A DNA stretch of 64,000 bases, from positions 1,116,881-1,180,880 of the forward strand of contig CAJINV010000004.1 of NCBI GenBank assembly GCA_905178155.1, in the 5' to 3' direction. Positions 10,546 through 22,494 of this stretch are shown one piece after another (the stretch's first letter is position 1; each line of letters starts with the position of its first letter). The DNA is from Amoebophrya sp. A120. Its lineage: Eukaryota > Sar > Dinophyceae > Syndiniales > Amoebophryaceae. The notes below the pieces were generated by a model. That model was not told the DNA's origin, ran no database searches, and saw only the letters and a program-made list of their open reading frames with translations. The translations under genes were made by a program, and so were the position numbers.

Positions 10546-12057
10546 TTTCGAGAAGAGGAAGACGAAGATGGTCGGGATCTTATAGCTGCAAGCTGTGCTG
10601 GAAAGACTACAAGAATCTTCCCGAAATCAGTCAGAGGCAGAGCCAGACGGAATGAAGATATGTAAATGTAATATCTCAACAAGGAGCAAAAAGGAGATCG
10701 CCAAAACTCCACTCAAACCATCCCTCGCACCACACCTGCTCAGCAGATCCTGGTGATACATTTGCTTACTAGTTTCAGCACCACTTGTTCTCACAGTGTC
10801 ACTGCACTCTCTTTCGTATAAGACCCTCGTTCTTCCACTTCCCAGGAGCCTCTTTCCCGCGGCTAGGCTTCAATTCGTCAGATTTATATTATTTTCAATA
10901 CCGAGAAAATCCAAATGCAAATCGGTTGGTCATGTCTACTCCATGTTCTAGCTCTATCCACATGCGAACAAGAATCCGCTTCTTCTAAACTTGCTCCTTG
11001 CAAGTTATCCACTCAGGCTCCATCCGCCCATGTGGACGGACTCAGCGTCCTCCTTCCATTTTATTTCACACTAAAGAAGAAAATCAAAATGTACACTATT
11101 GCTCCACTGTTTCGAGACGGCAAATTAATTGTAACGCGCAAGTTCAATCTCGTGGATGTGAAGTTTTCGTGTGTATCTGTATTATTTCTTCGTGAAATCA
11201 AAACTGGTGCATTTACAGGCACTTACTTTTACGGCGACGTAAAAGTAGTGCGACGGGGAAAATAGTAGTGTAAGGAAGTCCGCAAATTTGTTGTTGCATT
11301 CCTCGGAGAAATCTTTGCTCCGGTATGTTTCCTTTACTTCGCCGCCTTACGAGGAGCCAGCGGCGATGTCTTACATAATGCAAGGTGCTACAGTTGACAA
11401 GAAGCACAACTTCATTACTTTTCCACCTTTGCAGATGTCAAAGCACTTGTTGCAACTTCGGGTCTTCTAATCGAGCGGATCTGTTCTTATCTTGGTATAT
11501 AGTTCTGTAGTACAAATAAAATAAGTCGGCGCTGTGATAAAAGTAAAACTGGAAACAGCTCACAAGCTGTCGTCATAAATCTGTAAAAGTTGTAAAAGTA
11601 GAAACTGTTTTCGTTCCTCGAACAATCAAATTTGTAAAAAGTCACTAGTGTTGCGCTTGAGATATATATGCCGAGTCATCAGTTGATTACCAGATTAGCC
11701 CTGGACCCTTTGGTTGGTTTTGTGTTCTGCTTTTGTATTCGAAGATGTTTTTCTCCGAAACATCAAATCACTTCTACAACTATTCCCTGCCAAGCAGCAA
11801 GACCGTAAGAATTACTGTGCGCGATCTCGTCGGTGTCCTCTTTTTACATTCACGACCCGGAGTGACTCCGGGTCGATTGTTTCGAAACGGCAACTTCCTT
11901 GTCACGCGCAAATTTCATCTCGGAGGTGTCAAGCTTTCGTGTGTAAGTATTCTTCGTGAAACTGAAATCAAAACTGGTGCACCAACATCATGGGCTGCTA
12001 CAGTAATTTAAAGTAGATGAAGTTGAAGACCCTGCAAAGTCGAAAAAGAGCACCCTT
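10546..12057. other. Intergenic region with a plus-strand duplicated segment
   Basis: No gene is supported. A segment of about 110 bp at about 11105-11216 is repeated in divergent form at about 11877-11986 and is listed separately. The rest is AT-rich. Confidence 0.45.
11105..11986 (+). repeat. Divergent direct duplication of about 110 bp
   Basis: Copies at about 11105-11216 and 11877-11986 share ctgtttcgagacggcaa / ttgtttcgaaacggcaa, then cgcgcaa, ttcgtgtgta and gaaatcaaaactggtgca. Both translate on the plus strand into similar peptides (LFRDGKLIVTRKF and LFRNGNFLVTRKF). Substitutions spread over all codon positions make protein coding uncertain. Confidence 0.65.
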
Positions 12058-12989
12058 CTACTTTTCCAGCAATGCATAAGCACTGGCGGAGGTAGCTTGT
12101 TGTTTGTCTAAAGAAGATCTGTTCTTGTCGAAGCCACAGGTGAGTGCGGTCACTGTTCTATAATCATTATAGATACAACGATGTTCTGAGACATAAGAAA
12201 ATATTTACTCACCCGGAGAGACGATGGCTAAGTCGCAGCCATCGACATCGTTTAACATTTCGCAGACCATCGGCGCACCAAAACGTTCTCTGGTCGGAAA
12301 ACAGCATCGGCTACTTTCCTCATCGGAAAATTGTATCCCACCGGCTTCGAGGCGGCACTTGCCGTAACCCGCGGTCTCCATTTGTATCCACTTGCAGCGG
12401 GGTTCAATTTTAAAGCGCAGCTGTCTGGAATCGGATGCGGATTTCAGTGTTTGCAAAGCAGCCGCAGCAGTGGTCGCATCTGTTTAAATCATGATAGTTG
12501 CATAGGAGCATTATTTGAAATCGATGAAAGCACGGGGAGAGAACTGAGAAAGTCGCCATTAATGAATACTCCATAAAAGCACACTCTGCGAATTAAGGAA
12601 GTGGTACCTCCCTCCCCTTCAGCGGTGGTCACGTCGGTTCCTTCCGTCTCCCCCTCCGGGGTCAGGGTGAAGCCACCCCCCCCCGTTCCCTTCGACTGGT
12701 CGTACGCGGACGCGCCCAGGATGTTGTTGATCCCGGCACTGTATCCTGTGCAAAAGTATCGTACTCGTAGTAATCGCAGTCACGCACTACAAATCTCCAT
12801 CCCAAGGCAAAACAGCATGACAAATTCCATTATTGTCATGCTGAGCTAATTTGTATTGCAATTACTTACTACTAGTACGATAGTTTTGCAGTTCATACAC
12901 TGGCGGCCAGGGCTCCCACGACCCCGCGCTTCACGATGCCATAGCCCGAGGCGGATTTCTTCTCAGACTTGTTCTGGTTACCAGACATC
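12058..12989 (-). CDS. Unknown conserved-looking protein, about 180 residues
   Basis: It starts MSGNQNKSEKKSASGYGIVK and ends SASAYALLEK before TAG at 12058. An introner (12742-12897) joins GALAAS to AGINNILGASAYDQSKG in frame. Two ordinary introns follow. One donor is at GAGG|GTACC near 12600 with its acceptor ACAG near 12490. The second donor is CCGG|GTGAGTAAAT near 12213 with its acceptor GAACAG near 12155. The middle exon is Cys-containing and soluble-looking (KIEPRCKWIQMETAGYGKCR, RCCFPTRERFG). A small hydrophobic stretch (RGVVGALAAS) follows the basic N-terminus but is too short for a confident membrane segment. I do not recognise the family. Confidence 0.65.
12742..12897. mobile_element. 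Introner, family D
   Basis: Starts TATCCTGTGCAAAAGTATCG and ends with the inverted CTAGTACGATAGTTTTGCAG. Flanked by CACTG. Removal restores LAASAGINN in frame. Confidence 0.9.
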
Positions 12990-13786
12990 TTTTCTTGGAA
13001 GAAAACTGCTTTTAGTTCTGTGCTTTACGCGGTTCGTTGCAGATGGGTCGAGTTCTGTACTTAATCTCTATAATTGCAGTAGCGGAGAATCAAAATCTTT
13101 GGCATCAGTGGATTTGCCGTGTATGAAAAGTGGCGGCGGCAAAAAGGTGGAAGTGCGACAATATTATGGTGGGGTCACGTGGAAATCGAAATTCGTTGAT
13201 GCGACTTCGGGGTCCAGAAGTTCTCTCAAGGTCAACCCTCAGCTTACTTATTTATATTTTTGGCCTATCAAAAAGCTATGTATAAGCACACGACCCTTCG
13301 CCTTTTTCCTTCCACAACTCACGCTCTGCTGCCCCACGCATTGCTGACGATGTGTTTTCCCTATTTTTTTTCTTAGCTACTTAACGACTGTGCTGAAGAT
13401 GAAATTTGTTTCCCCTTCTCTAAACCGGTTGCGCATATACAGTATTTGCAGGCAGGACCTACCGACGAGTACGAACGCAACACCACGAAGGGAACTTGTT
13501 GCGTGTTGACAAGAGTGCTCTACTCCCTTCCGTTTTTTTCTACGAAGACCAAGACGAAGACGAACAACACACAATCTCCTCGCGGTAAAATCAGCAATGA
13601 GTGCTGTCGCTTTGTCTGTGGTGCCTCAGTTACGATAACTAAAGCACAGTCCTTATCAGTCATTGTCCGTGTCACTCACCGACTTCAGGCTGTATACGAT
13701 AGAGATTATTGCTGCGCAACTACGGTCGGTTTGTCATTCGTTATTGTTTGCTCTTTATTCCGACTAAATGTAAATACTTAGTCACA
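12990..13786. other. Intergenic region
   Basis: Short frames occur on both strands but no recognisable protein does. No introner ends are seen. Confidence 0.45.
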
Positions 13787-16700
13787 CTATCCAGCTTCTG
13801 TTTCTTCTCCAACCGATGATGCAAAAGCAGTTGCGTCTCCGTCTGCAGCAAGAGCGACGTCTTTCATCTTCTTTGCATCTTTTCTCCTGCTTTCCTGCTC
13901 CATTTTTAACTTCCCCTCTTGCTCCGCCACCACTCCGGCCTCGTCCATTGCTATATCACACAGAAAAAAAACTAGCACAGCAAATTTGTAATGCAAAAAT
14001 AGGCTACAGAAAAATGAATATCTGCCATGGGCGGGCGGGCCAGTAGCATGGCATTCGTGTAACAGAGTGTATCTGTAGCATATACAAATTTGATGACATG
14101 CTGGCTTTTTTCTCTGGGATACGCTACCCTTGTTGCCAGCAGTTGATCCAGCAAAACCCGCTATGGAAGAAAAAAAGTGAGGCTGGTAGTGCGCATTTCT
14201 ATTGCGCGGTTGTATGCTGGTGTATACTACCTGACAGCTCGTTCTACTCTTGGTCTTGCAACTACGCTGCAGACGCATCGTAAAGGTAACTGCACGACGA
14301 TGTGTGATGTCACTTGGTAGCTGTGCATGCAGCAAGGTTTTTCTTCTTTTCGTCATGCAGACGAACTATAGTAGTATGGAATCGGATTCCTCTACTGCTG
14401 CGAGGAAAGGAAAAACTGCCACGAATACTACACAGCCCACTTTTTTCACTTTGCCTACCCGTTCCATCTGCATTTGCCCTGGCATTTCCGCTAAATGCTC
14501 CCTTCTTTCTAGAGATTCGTTGAGCATCTTGATCTTTTCATCCAACATCTGTTTCTTTTCGCTTACCGAGAAATTCTCGTACTCCATCTCCGCGCGGGCA
14601 CGGTGGTGGTCTTTTAGCTGATGATGCCCATCATGCTCTTGCTCGGTGGAATTCAACACCCCCGATGTTGAAGCAGATACTGGTTGCTCCTCCTTTCGGT
14701 AGTTCATCTTCTTCCTAGCCATAAACGTCATGGACGCAGTTGAAGACGTGGCGGAACTCATTCCTGGAAAAATTTCCGGCACCGCGAACGCTTCCAACCG
14801 GTCGGCGTCTTGTTTGGTAAAGTGGTCTTCGGGAAGCACCTCGTAACTCTGTTCCTGGATTTCACGGAACAGGTTTTTCTTCTCCGGAATGCGGCGGGAC
14901 TTCTGCCGTGGGAACTCAGTGGCCTGGCCGACCTGCCGCATCAAGTGCGGAACAGACACGTCCCGGTCGAACAGTTGCTCGTTGGTTTCTTCTATCCTGT
15001 GCAAAAGTTGTACTTATCGCACTCGTATATTGAAATTGCTGCAGTCACGCACGACAAATGCAAATCCACCTTATCTTCCAGCATGACAAATTGCATTTTT
15101 CCTCTCGTGAAATTCGAATTGAAATTTGCGCTAGTGCGATTATACTTTTGCAAGGCATATCTTCCTGGTTCACCAAGTGTTGGAAGTCCGGGCGGGGCTG
15201 GATGGCAAAGCTCGTCGACGCTTTTGGCAGCGGATTCGCCGGCTGCCCGAGATGTTGCGTACTTATCAGATCAGTTTTTGATTTTGATAAAGCTGCTCTA
15301 TTATCTCCCAAGGCAGAACTTTTACTTCTGTTCTTCCCACTACTTGGCGTAGAAGTCGTAGAATTATTGCGCGTCGCCAGGTCATCTCCCTGGTCCTCGG
15401 CGTGGCCTTCCTCATCTTTTTCCCCCTCTGCGACGTTGTTCTCGTTCATTCGCGCGAAGGAGGGACTACAGCCACGAAGATCATAATTCCCCCGTCGTGG
15501 TCGTGGTCGTCCCCCAGCGCCCGGCTATCAAAAGGAAAAATCCCCCCTCCCCATATCGAAAACGCATCCGTCTGAAAATTTGTGATGCGCATTTGTGACC
15601 TCAAATCCTGTCTGTCTTGCAAGAAGGCAAATCCAGAAAGCGTTCCGCATTTTTCACCCGGTTTGTGATGCTGTTTGCCTCAGAGCATACACGTTTGTCA
15701 TGCTAGGCGCCTACGTCAAACCTCTCGGCTGAGGCTTGAAATATGCCTGCATTCCTCTACTGCAGGACAAATCTGAGTTGTGTATGGAAATCCAGCATCA
15801 GAAACTTCGTTTCGATATGGGGAGGGGGCATTTTTCCTCATGATACCGGCGTCAGCTTGTCCACCACGTTTTTTTCCGACGCCTGCGCGAGGCGGTCCAC
15901 CCAGGAAAGCCGGCGCAGCTTCAATTTGCTTCGGCGCTGCATCTGAAACATTTGGTTCACCTTGCTGTCCACGCGCAGTCGGTCCTTCAAGATCGCCCTG
16001 CGTTTCCGGTCCTCGCACTGCTTCTTCAGCAATTCTAGCTTGCGCTTGCGCCGTATGCAAGAAAAAAACTATGTAAGTGCAAATCTGTGATGCAGAAAAT
16101 GCAAATCAGTTACACTTGTCATGCTCGACATGCATGATCGGCTCGCTTCCTATGTGTTTTCCCTTCCTATCTGCGCATAACAAGTTTTTCCTGTGATGGC
16201 AGACAAACTTGTGATGCTGTTTTCCCAAAAGACTTACACTAACACAGTTTTTTTCTTGGATACGCCGCTGCCGCCGTTCGCTGTCTTGCAGTTCCTCCTC
16301 CTTTGCCCGCTCGGTTTTGGTCACCTGGCTCAGCTATCAAATACAAAAGTGTCTGGGTCCGGAAACTTGTCATGCTGTTTTTGGATTCGAAAAAAATTTG
16401 TATTGCATGACCGGCCAGGGGGGTCCAGTTTGTGCTACGCAGACCGGGCATTTCTCATGCGGAAGGTGCATCAGGAAGCCCTCGAAAAGTCTCTGATGCT
16501 AGGTCATACATTACAGGCACCATGGGCCATGAGAAATATGCATGACAAATCTTGCTCTCTTCCAGACCCAGACATATTTGCAATCCATATCAGCTTCCGT
16601 AGGTACTGGGCCCGGTAGATCCGCCGGAGCTCTACCATCTGCCGCTCCCAGACGCGGCTCTCCACCGCGTAGGGCGTCGCGCCGGCGACCATCGGGGCGT

Positions 16701-17309
16701 GCAACTGCTCTTGGATCGCCTGGTCGCCCAGTAAAAACTGCAGGCGCCGCTCGAGGACCTAGTTAGAGGGAAGACGGAGAGATTGCTTTGACGATGACTC
16801 CTTTCTCTTTGAATATCCTGATCCAGAAATTCATACCATGCGGACGGGATCGAGAACTAAGCCTCTCCGATGATCCGTGATCACCATCATTATTTATACC
16901 ATACGTCGTCAAGAACCTATTTCTGGTCTTTGCTTGCATCATGGAAGAAACTCCAAGTTGAAAAATCGTCGTTGTCGTACATTCTTTCCTCAACAATTAC
17001 TTCATCAGCCACGTCAGGCACGTGCTCCACGTCCCGCAAAATCGCACTACCAGAAGCAGACGAGCTGCTACTACTTGTAGTAGAAGTTGTAAACTTCGGC
17101 ACCGGGACCTTCCGTGGTGGGGGCAGCTGGCAAAACTGCTTTGCCTTTTCCCGCAACCGGACCCACCGCCGACCCGGGTTCTCGAAGGCGCCGGTCCAAT
17201 CCCGGGGCTTCTCGCGCATGATGGCGCGCTTGATGTAGCCCGGAGGACGCAGAAACCGGGCGGCAAACACCGCACGACGGGAGCAAGCGCTCGCGGAAGA
17301 CATTGTCAA
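13787..17309 (-). CDS. Charged coiled-coil protein of unknown family, split by five introners
   Basis: About 550-600 residues. The N-terminus (MTMSSASACSRRAVFAARFL) is Arg-rich with few acids, like a mitochondrial presequence, and is followed by RPPGYIKRAIMREKP and a serine run. Later exons carry VLERRLQFLLGDQ, TPYAVESRVWERQMVEL, ERAKEEELQDSERRQRR, KLELLKKQCEDRKRRA and WVDRLAQASEKN. Then come an acidic Ser/Asn-rich region (15160-15500), REIQEQSYEVLPEDHF, and a heptad-like tail NESLERREHLAEM. The final exon has KMEQESRRKDAKKMK. The style resembles mitochondrial ribosomal proteins or ciliary coiled-coil proteins, but I cannot assign either. Family F joins TRVA to MDEAGVV in frame. The 15.16-15.53 kb exon join is the least certain. 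Confidence 0.65.
13954..14121. mobile_element. Introner, family F
   Basis: Starts TATCACACAGAAAAAA and ends TTTTTTCTCTGGGATA. The flanks TGCTA and CGCTA match at 4 of 5 bases. It lies before the last exon of the coiled-coil gene. Confidence 0.85.
14993..15159. mobile_element. Introner, family D
   Basis: Starts TATCCTGTGCAAAAGT; the right end is ACTTTTGCAAGGCATA. Flanked by TCTTC. Within the coiled-coil gene. Confidence 0.85.
15526..15844. mobile_element. Introner, family B
   Basis: Starts TATCAAAAGGAAAAATC and ends ATTTTTCCTCATGATA, with CCCCTCCCCATATC inside each end. Flanked by CCGGC. Because this repeat reads GCCGG in sense, this copy could be spliced as GT-AG. Confidence 0.9.
16054..16262. 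mobile_element. Introner, family E
   Basis: Starts TATGCAAGAAAAAAACT and ends AGTTTTTTTCTTGGATA. Flanked by CGCCG. Within the coiled-coil gene. Confidence 0.9.
16335..16590. mobile_element. Introner, family A
   Basis: Carries GTGTCTGGGTCCGGAA and the inverted TTCCAGACCCAGACAT. Flanked by TCAGC. Within the coiled-coil gene. Confidence 0.9.
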
Positions 17310-18244
17310 TATTACATTTGTTTTTCGACAGGTAGTGCTTGTGATTTGCGGACGATAAACGAGATGGCGCCGCGCGTTCTCAAGTCATCGATCAGAAAAC
17401 GAAAAGAGACAACCAGGCACGTGGGAACAGGTCGTGATCGTGAAAATGAAGAAAAAAAAATGTCAGCAATTCAACGCTAGTGGCAGCGAACCACGACAAT
17501 GAATGGTAGCATCACAACTCTCACGGCGGGAGACGGAGAATTTCCGGATCTCCATCGGTTCCATTAGACCACGAGTAAAACTAGATTTGATCGTAAAAAT
17601 TCTGACGACAAAGGCGGAGCATTTCTGTGGTACTTGTGACCGCGAGGACACTTCGATCATGAGTAGTTGAAGATCTAGAGAACTGCTCCACGGTCTCACA
17701 TCTAGTTCTGGGAACCTCGAGCACAGATCGTGTACACAGTGTCATACGGCTTGCAGAACATCCTCGTCCCCGGCTGTAAAAACCTGCAGGGATGCAGAGC
17801 TCCTCTCGCCTTGCCGCTGAGGGTGGAAGTGGAACATCATTTTTCGTCAAATAAAGATAGCTGTCGACATGTTGACCCAGGAGTAGATTCGGTGACTCGT
17901 CTTCGTCAAATTGGTGTTCGTTCAATAAAAACCCCCTTACCACCAGATCCAGAACATCAGTGTCAAACTTTTATAGTAAGCAGACATCGCAACTTGTTCA
18001 ACATGATCGTCGTCGCAGATTGGTAAGTATCGTTATCTACGTTAAGAATATTAGGTCGCTAGCCGTGCGTGGTCGTTGTGCATCAAATCGACACGCGCCC
18101 TCGTGGAAAGATGAAGACAGAACAACGGGCTAAGTACTTATCCTCTAGGTAAGATTATCCCCTCTGACGTCGCGAAAGGTTGTACAACCACGAGAATTTT
18201 AAAAGCCGTAGCGATAAGAGAAGAAGTATAGTACTCCTTACTTC
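17310..18244. other. Intergenic region with one weak minus-strand ORF
   Basis: A 120-codon minus-strand frame at 17581-17943 (starting MVRGFLLNEHQFDEDE) has balanced composition but no recognised family. I would not call it a gene without transcript support. The remainder shows nothing. Confidence 0.4.
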
Positions 18245-18793
18245 TTATGCCCCAGACATCTGTTGCTGCATCTTCATGAGCAACCCCGTCGCCTCCTCGA
18301 AGACCTGCTGCTTCTTCTTGAGCATCTGCGCCACCTGGGCCATGTTGGCCTGCACCATCTCCACCTTGTTGTCCAGAAACTTGGTCGCGCCCTCCACGTT
18401 CTTCTGGCAGTAGTACCCCGTACCAACGTCCACCAGCACCTCGTCCGGCTTGGACACGAACCCGTCCATGTACACCGAATTGTTCAGCGGCACCAGCACC
18501 CGCTTCTGGGTCGCCTGCTCCTTCTCCGAGTGCGACCGCAGGTGGGCCAGGGACTCGGCGGACGAGCGAAACCGCTCCGAGGCCACGTTGAAGGACTTGA
18601 TAGTGGTATTCATCTGGTTGATTTCCACCTGCAGCTGCTGCGCCAGCTGCTTCAGCTGCTCAAAGTTCAGCGACTGCAGCGGGATCTCCTGCCCCCCGAT
18701 GCCGATCTTGGTCTCCTCCTCGTTTTCCTGCTCGGTCTCCTCGTTTTCGCGCTCCACTGCGCTGGAAGAAGCCTCCGGTTTGGTGTCGCTCAT
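18245..18793 (-). CDS. PFDN5: Prefoldin subunit 5
   Basis: A single uninterrupted exon of 182 residues. Prefoldin is the hexameric cytosolic chaperone that captures unfolded actin and tubulin and passes them to the TCP-1 ring complex. Residues 1-30 are an acidic Glu-rich extension. The first coiled coil starts around SLNFEQLKQLAQQLQVEINQ. The central beta hairpins include LVPLNNSVYMDG and the hallmark VLVDVGTGYYCQKNVEGAT. The second coiled coil (NMAQVAQMLKKKQQVFEEA) closes the protein, as in alpha-type prefoldin subunits. The length fits the family once the acidic extension is removed. This gene has no introner, unlike most of its neighbours. Confidence 0.95.
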   Translation of the reverse strand: MSDTKPEASSSAVERENEETEQENEEETKIGIGGQEIPLQSLNFEQLKQLAQQLQVEINQMNTTIKSFNVASERFRSSAESLAHLRSHSEKEQATQKRVLVPLNNSVYMDGFVSKPDEVLVDVGTGYYCQKNVEGATKFLDNKVEMVQANMAQVAQMLKKKQQVFEEATGLLMKMQQQMSGA

Positions 18794-19699
18794 TTTATTA
18801 TTTTTCTCGGGAACGAAAATTTGATGTCGTGCGGTCGCTGTATAATTATCCTTGCGATGTCGTTGAGAGCACTAACGGCTTTCTACTTCTCTAAACTTTT
18901 TCCCAAAAGGAAAAAGAAGTTCCATCAAAATTCTAAAGCCGCACTTTGGTTAAATTGCGAAAGAACTGGTGCGGAGAGCTGAACCTGCTGAAACTGCTCC
19001 AATAGAATATTCCTGTTCATGAAAAAGTCTCTTAGTGAACAAGCCTCATCATTCTCACTACGAAGTCGCTGTCCCTGCGGCTGGCTCGGCATTCAATTTG
19101 GATTTAAGGAATTATGACGCTCAGGATTTCTTAGCATGATAGATAGGTTTTAGCTTGTTCTACATTGATTTTTTTCCATTTAGAAAACATCAAGCGCAGG
19201 AGCATCTATCTTCATCTGGGACAAAGATTTATCGGTCTGCAGGATCTTATTTCTTGCATGTTGTTCGACGTGGTATCATTCCATAACTCTAGTGGTGAAG
19301 CAGGATGAAGACTACAACAATTTAAGCAATTCAAAGAGCGCGTTTATTTCATGATTTGGCCGCAAGGAACAAGTAGAGCGGATCAACATCGACTCTGATG
19401 GAGGAGCCCAGAAAAAATTTCAGGTGAACACCAGCACGCTAGTCAACCTCAAGGCGGAGGTGGGCCACTTGTTCCGGGTCGCGGTCCTTTTCCGCTATGT
19501 TCTTCATCTCCACGCGTTGGCTTCACTGAAGTAGATTGCCAAGAACTTCTCTACACGTCGGCGATATTAGCTTTGTTATCGCACGATACAATTTTCGAAA
19601 AAAAACCACCTGCACACCACGACACAATGCTGCAGCTCCTAGATGAAACAACTTCGAGGGCCGTCGTCATTAAAAACTATTCCCAGCACGACAACCTTG
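18794..19699. other. Intergenic region
   Basis: AT-rich, with no supported coding frame and no introner. It separates prefoldin subunit 5 from the RPB9-like gene upstream. Confidence 0.5.
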
Positions 19700-20460
19700 T
19701 CACCGGGCGACGAAAGCGTGGTCTTCCTTGCCTTCTCTTCTCCAGCCGCCGCATTTCGTGCACACGAAGATGAGAGCCATTGCGTCGGCTACAATCGTCT
19801 CCGGTAAGCGGTAGAAAACCGCTTCTGTCCCGTTGCAGAACTCGCACACGTAGTTGTAACTGATTTTTTTTTGGTGATTTTTTGTATTTCATGGAAAAGG
19901 AAATGGATCTTCCGGATGGTGTCAATTATTTAAGTACTTATGTTGTCTTTCAACAATCGAAAGAGTATATGAAGATTGAGATTCCTTCGGTCTGTCATGC
20001 GAATTAATGCGCGCGCCTGCTTATTTGCAAAATGGAAACATCAAGCACAACAACGTCGAAGAAGTAAACCAATCTGTACTTTCTGGCCAAACTTGGGTCG
20101 TCCACTACGCCCTCCGGCACCACAATGTCTTCTTTTGCGATAAACGTGATGTCTCGCCTGTGCACGCATTGTTCTTCGGTTTTCTGCAGGTTCGCGTTTC
20201 GCGCATATGTGCAGTTGCGGCAGCGGTAGCTGTGATAGTGATAGTGATTGAGTCGCAAAATAAATTGAAATCTCATATTTGTACAGTATGTCTTCATGTT
20301 TATTGATGCAGTTATGCAATCACAGTATTGGTAAGAGAGAAAAACCATTGTTATTTTATAGATCATACACGAGTTTTCTCTGGTGCTTGTCTTCGTTGGG
20401 CTGCAGGAGATTGTTGCACTCTGGGCAGAACAGGAACACTGATCGGTATTTGTCCGCCAT
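19700..20460 (-). CDS. RPB9: DNA-directed RNA polymerase subunit RPB9-like
   Basis: Three exons joined by ordinary GT-AG introns encode about 125 residues. Exon 1 (from ATG at 20460) gives VFLFCPECNNLLQPNED. Exon 2 gives LVYRCRNCTYARNANLQ and then IVVPEGVVDDPSLAR. Exon 3 gives YVCEFCNGTEAVFY and DAMALIFVCTKCGGWRREG, with the stop at 19700-19702. The two CxxC pairs in the N half and two in the C half form the paired zinc ribbons of RPB9, a subunit of RNA polymerase II needed for start-site choice and transcript cleavage. RPA12 and RPC11 share this architecture. The N-terminal CPECNNLL form favours RPB9. No introner is present. Confidence 0.9.
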
Positions 20461-20978
20461 CTTGTTACAGCTGTAGCTTTACTGCTGGTCTGGTCGCTTG
20501 TCGTACGGTCGATCAAGGTCGCCAAAGACTTGCAGGTCGAAGAGGTCGCTCTGGGAACTGGGTGGGCAGGTCCCTGTCGGATGAATATACCTGCTCCTTT
20601 GCAGCTATTGCGCCATCTACAAGAACTCCTGTAGCAGGGGCGCGAGCGCAATACGAATCAACATCACTTTGCCTTTAGTCTATACCTGCTTAAATCTAGA
20701 TGAAAGGAATGATAGCATACTAGGGTCCTTATGTGGTCGCAATTTTTCGGAAAAATCTACTTAGCTCTGGTTATTCCGGAGTCGCTATCAATCGTTTCGC
20801 TGTTGAAATCTCTGATGAAATGTGAATGTGCTCCCTCTTACTTACCTCCGGAACCTTTGTTATACGTGAATTCATTCAATTCATGATCAGTTTCCTTCCC
20901 TTGTTCTCACAGTCAGCCGCGACATGAACGGCCAGAGTTTTCGGCGGGTACAGCAAGAGCACTAGAACTGGCCAACAC
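20461..20978. other. Intergenic region
   Basis: No supported gene. The frames here are shadows extending from the RPB9 exon. Confidence 0.45.
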
Positions 20979-22009
20979 GAACTGAACTGCGCGACATCTC
21001 AAGTTTCGCAGACTTACGTACCATGCGCGACATCTCGAATTTCGCAGACTTACGTACCATGCGCGACATCTCGAATTTCGCAGACTTACGTACCATCATT
21101 TCGCCGGCGAACAATGTCAGAGTTCGTCCGGGGTGGCCGCCATTTCTGGCCATTCCCGTGGATTTGTAACCCGACCTGAGTACCCCGGTTTTCGGCCAAA
21201 AAACGGCCTTGCTGAAAGTGGGATTTTTTTGTTGGCCCTTGCCTAGGGGGGGTGGCCCCAAGGGTACCTGTTTACCTTGATTTCTGGCCCATTTGGGCCT
21301 CAGCTTTTTCCCGGTTTTGGCCCCTCTCCCAGACCCCTCCCCCTGTCCATTCCCGTGAATTTGTACTAGAGCAGAAGCAGCCGCACATTACAAAAGCAAA
21401 ACCCAGTCTGAATGTACCGGAATTGGGTCCCAAAGCTATGTCGTGTTCTGGGCGTTCCCTCATAAGGCCCTCGCAGAGCTTCGGTGTTGTGGGGTCGCCC
21501 ATCGCGATCGCCAGCAGCCGAAGCCGGGCGGCCTCGATCCGGCCCAAATAGGGCCCACCATCCCCCGGGCCCTTTTGCGCCAATTCGGAAAAGAAAAAAA
21601 ACGGGACGGCCAAGTCTTTGGGGCCTCTCAGCCCTTTTGCCGCCGCTGCCTCGGGCGGGTTCGTGTTTGACAGAAAAGCGGGCGCCCGACTTCCGGCACG
21701 AACGCGGAGGCAAAAATTGGGGCGCGCAAATATGGGCGACGATGCGCCGATCTTGCGGAGGGTGGGTGGTTGCGCTTTGCTGGAACTCAGCAGACAGAAG
21801 CGCCGCCGATAGGAGATCGCGCCGGGCCATCGGACCGGTGGGCCCGGCCATCCCTGTGCCACTAGATTTCAGAAGGGAGCCGCCTTTGCAACATACAAAA
21901 ATTTTGAATTTTTCCCCTTTCCCGTGTTTTTCACCTTGGTAAACTGAACTGCGCGACATCTCAAGTTTCGCAGACTTACGTACCATTATTTCGCCGGCGA
22001 ACAATGTCA
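20979..22009. mobile_element. GC-rich repeat element bounded by 36-bp units
   Basis: The left end carries three tandem 36-bp units at 20989-21096, preceded by actgaact and followed by atttcgccggcgaacaatgt. The right end carries one unit at 21951-21986 with the same preceding and following words. Between them lies about 850 bp of markedly GC-rich sequence, unlike the surrounding AT-rich DNA. Read on the minus strand, one unit is exactly 12 codons (MVRKSAKFEMSR). Terminal direct repeats suggest a mobile or recombined element. I found no target-site duplication or recognisable transposase. Confidence 0.6.
20989..21096. repeat. Three tandem 36-bp units
   Basis: Units run 20989-21024, 21025-21060 and 21061-21096. 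Units 2 and 3 are identical and unit 1 differs by a few bases. Each contains ttcgcagacttacgtaccat. A fourth unit lies at 21951-21986. On the minus strand each unit holds ACGTAAGT, a strong splice-donor-like word. Confidence 0.9.
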
Positions 22010-22494
22010 ACAGTCGAAGATCGTGTAGCTTCTGTCCTGCACTACTGCCTTTTTACAATGCGAGCAGCGAGCATCTGCATCTGTGCGATAAATATTAAAT
22101 GCGCAAATTTATTCCACCACACTGACATTATCGGAGTGAACGGGTTTATTGAAAGCGATCTTTGTCAACATCAAGTGAATGAAATTTTGAAATATATCGG
22201 GTCTTTGTTTGATTTTTCGTCTTGTTTTCAGGAATTCGATCACACGGCGGCTTCCGCACATCACCCGCAGAGCAGGTAGAAGTGATGCGAAGACGCAGGA
22301 GCTCCTCCTCGTTCTATACAGACAGAAATCGAAATGCTATATACTTGATGTTCATTTCCATCACACACGGTACTCTGGGTATCACTTCTACAATCAGATC
22401 TCATGTTGATTTCTATTTTTTGGCGCTACGACTTGATCGAACGATGAGAAATTTCCGCACCCACCAGCACGGCGGCAAGAGCAACATCTTCCTA

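Noticed and set aside
18263-18982. 239-codon plus-strand frame
   Set aside because: Exact antisense of prefoldin subunit 5, His/Leu-rich, no start context.
21272-22010. Long minus-strand frames of 196 and 214 codons in the GC-rich element
   Set aside because: They overlap each other and frames on the other strand, are explained by low stop-codon frequency in GC-rich DNA, and show no family motif.
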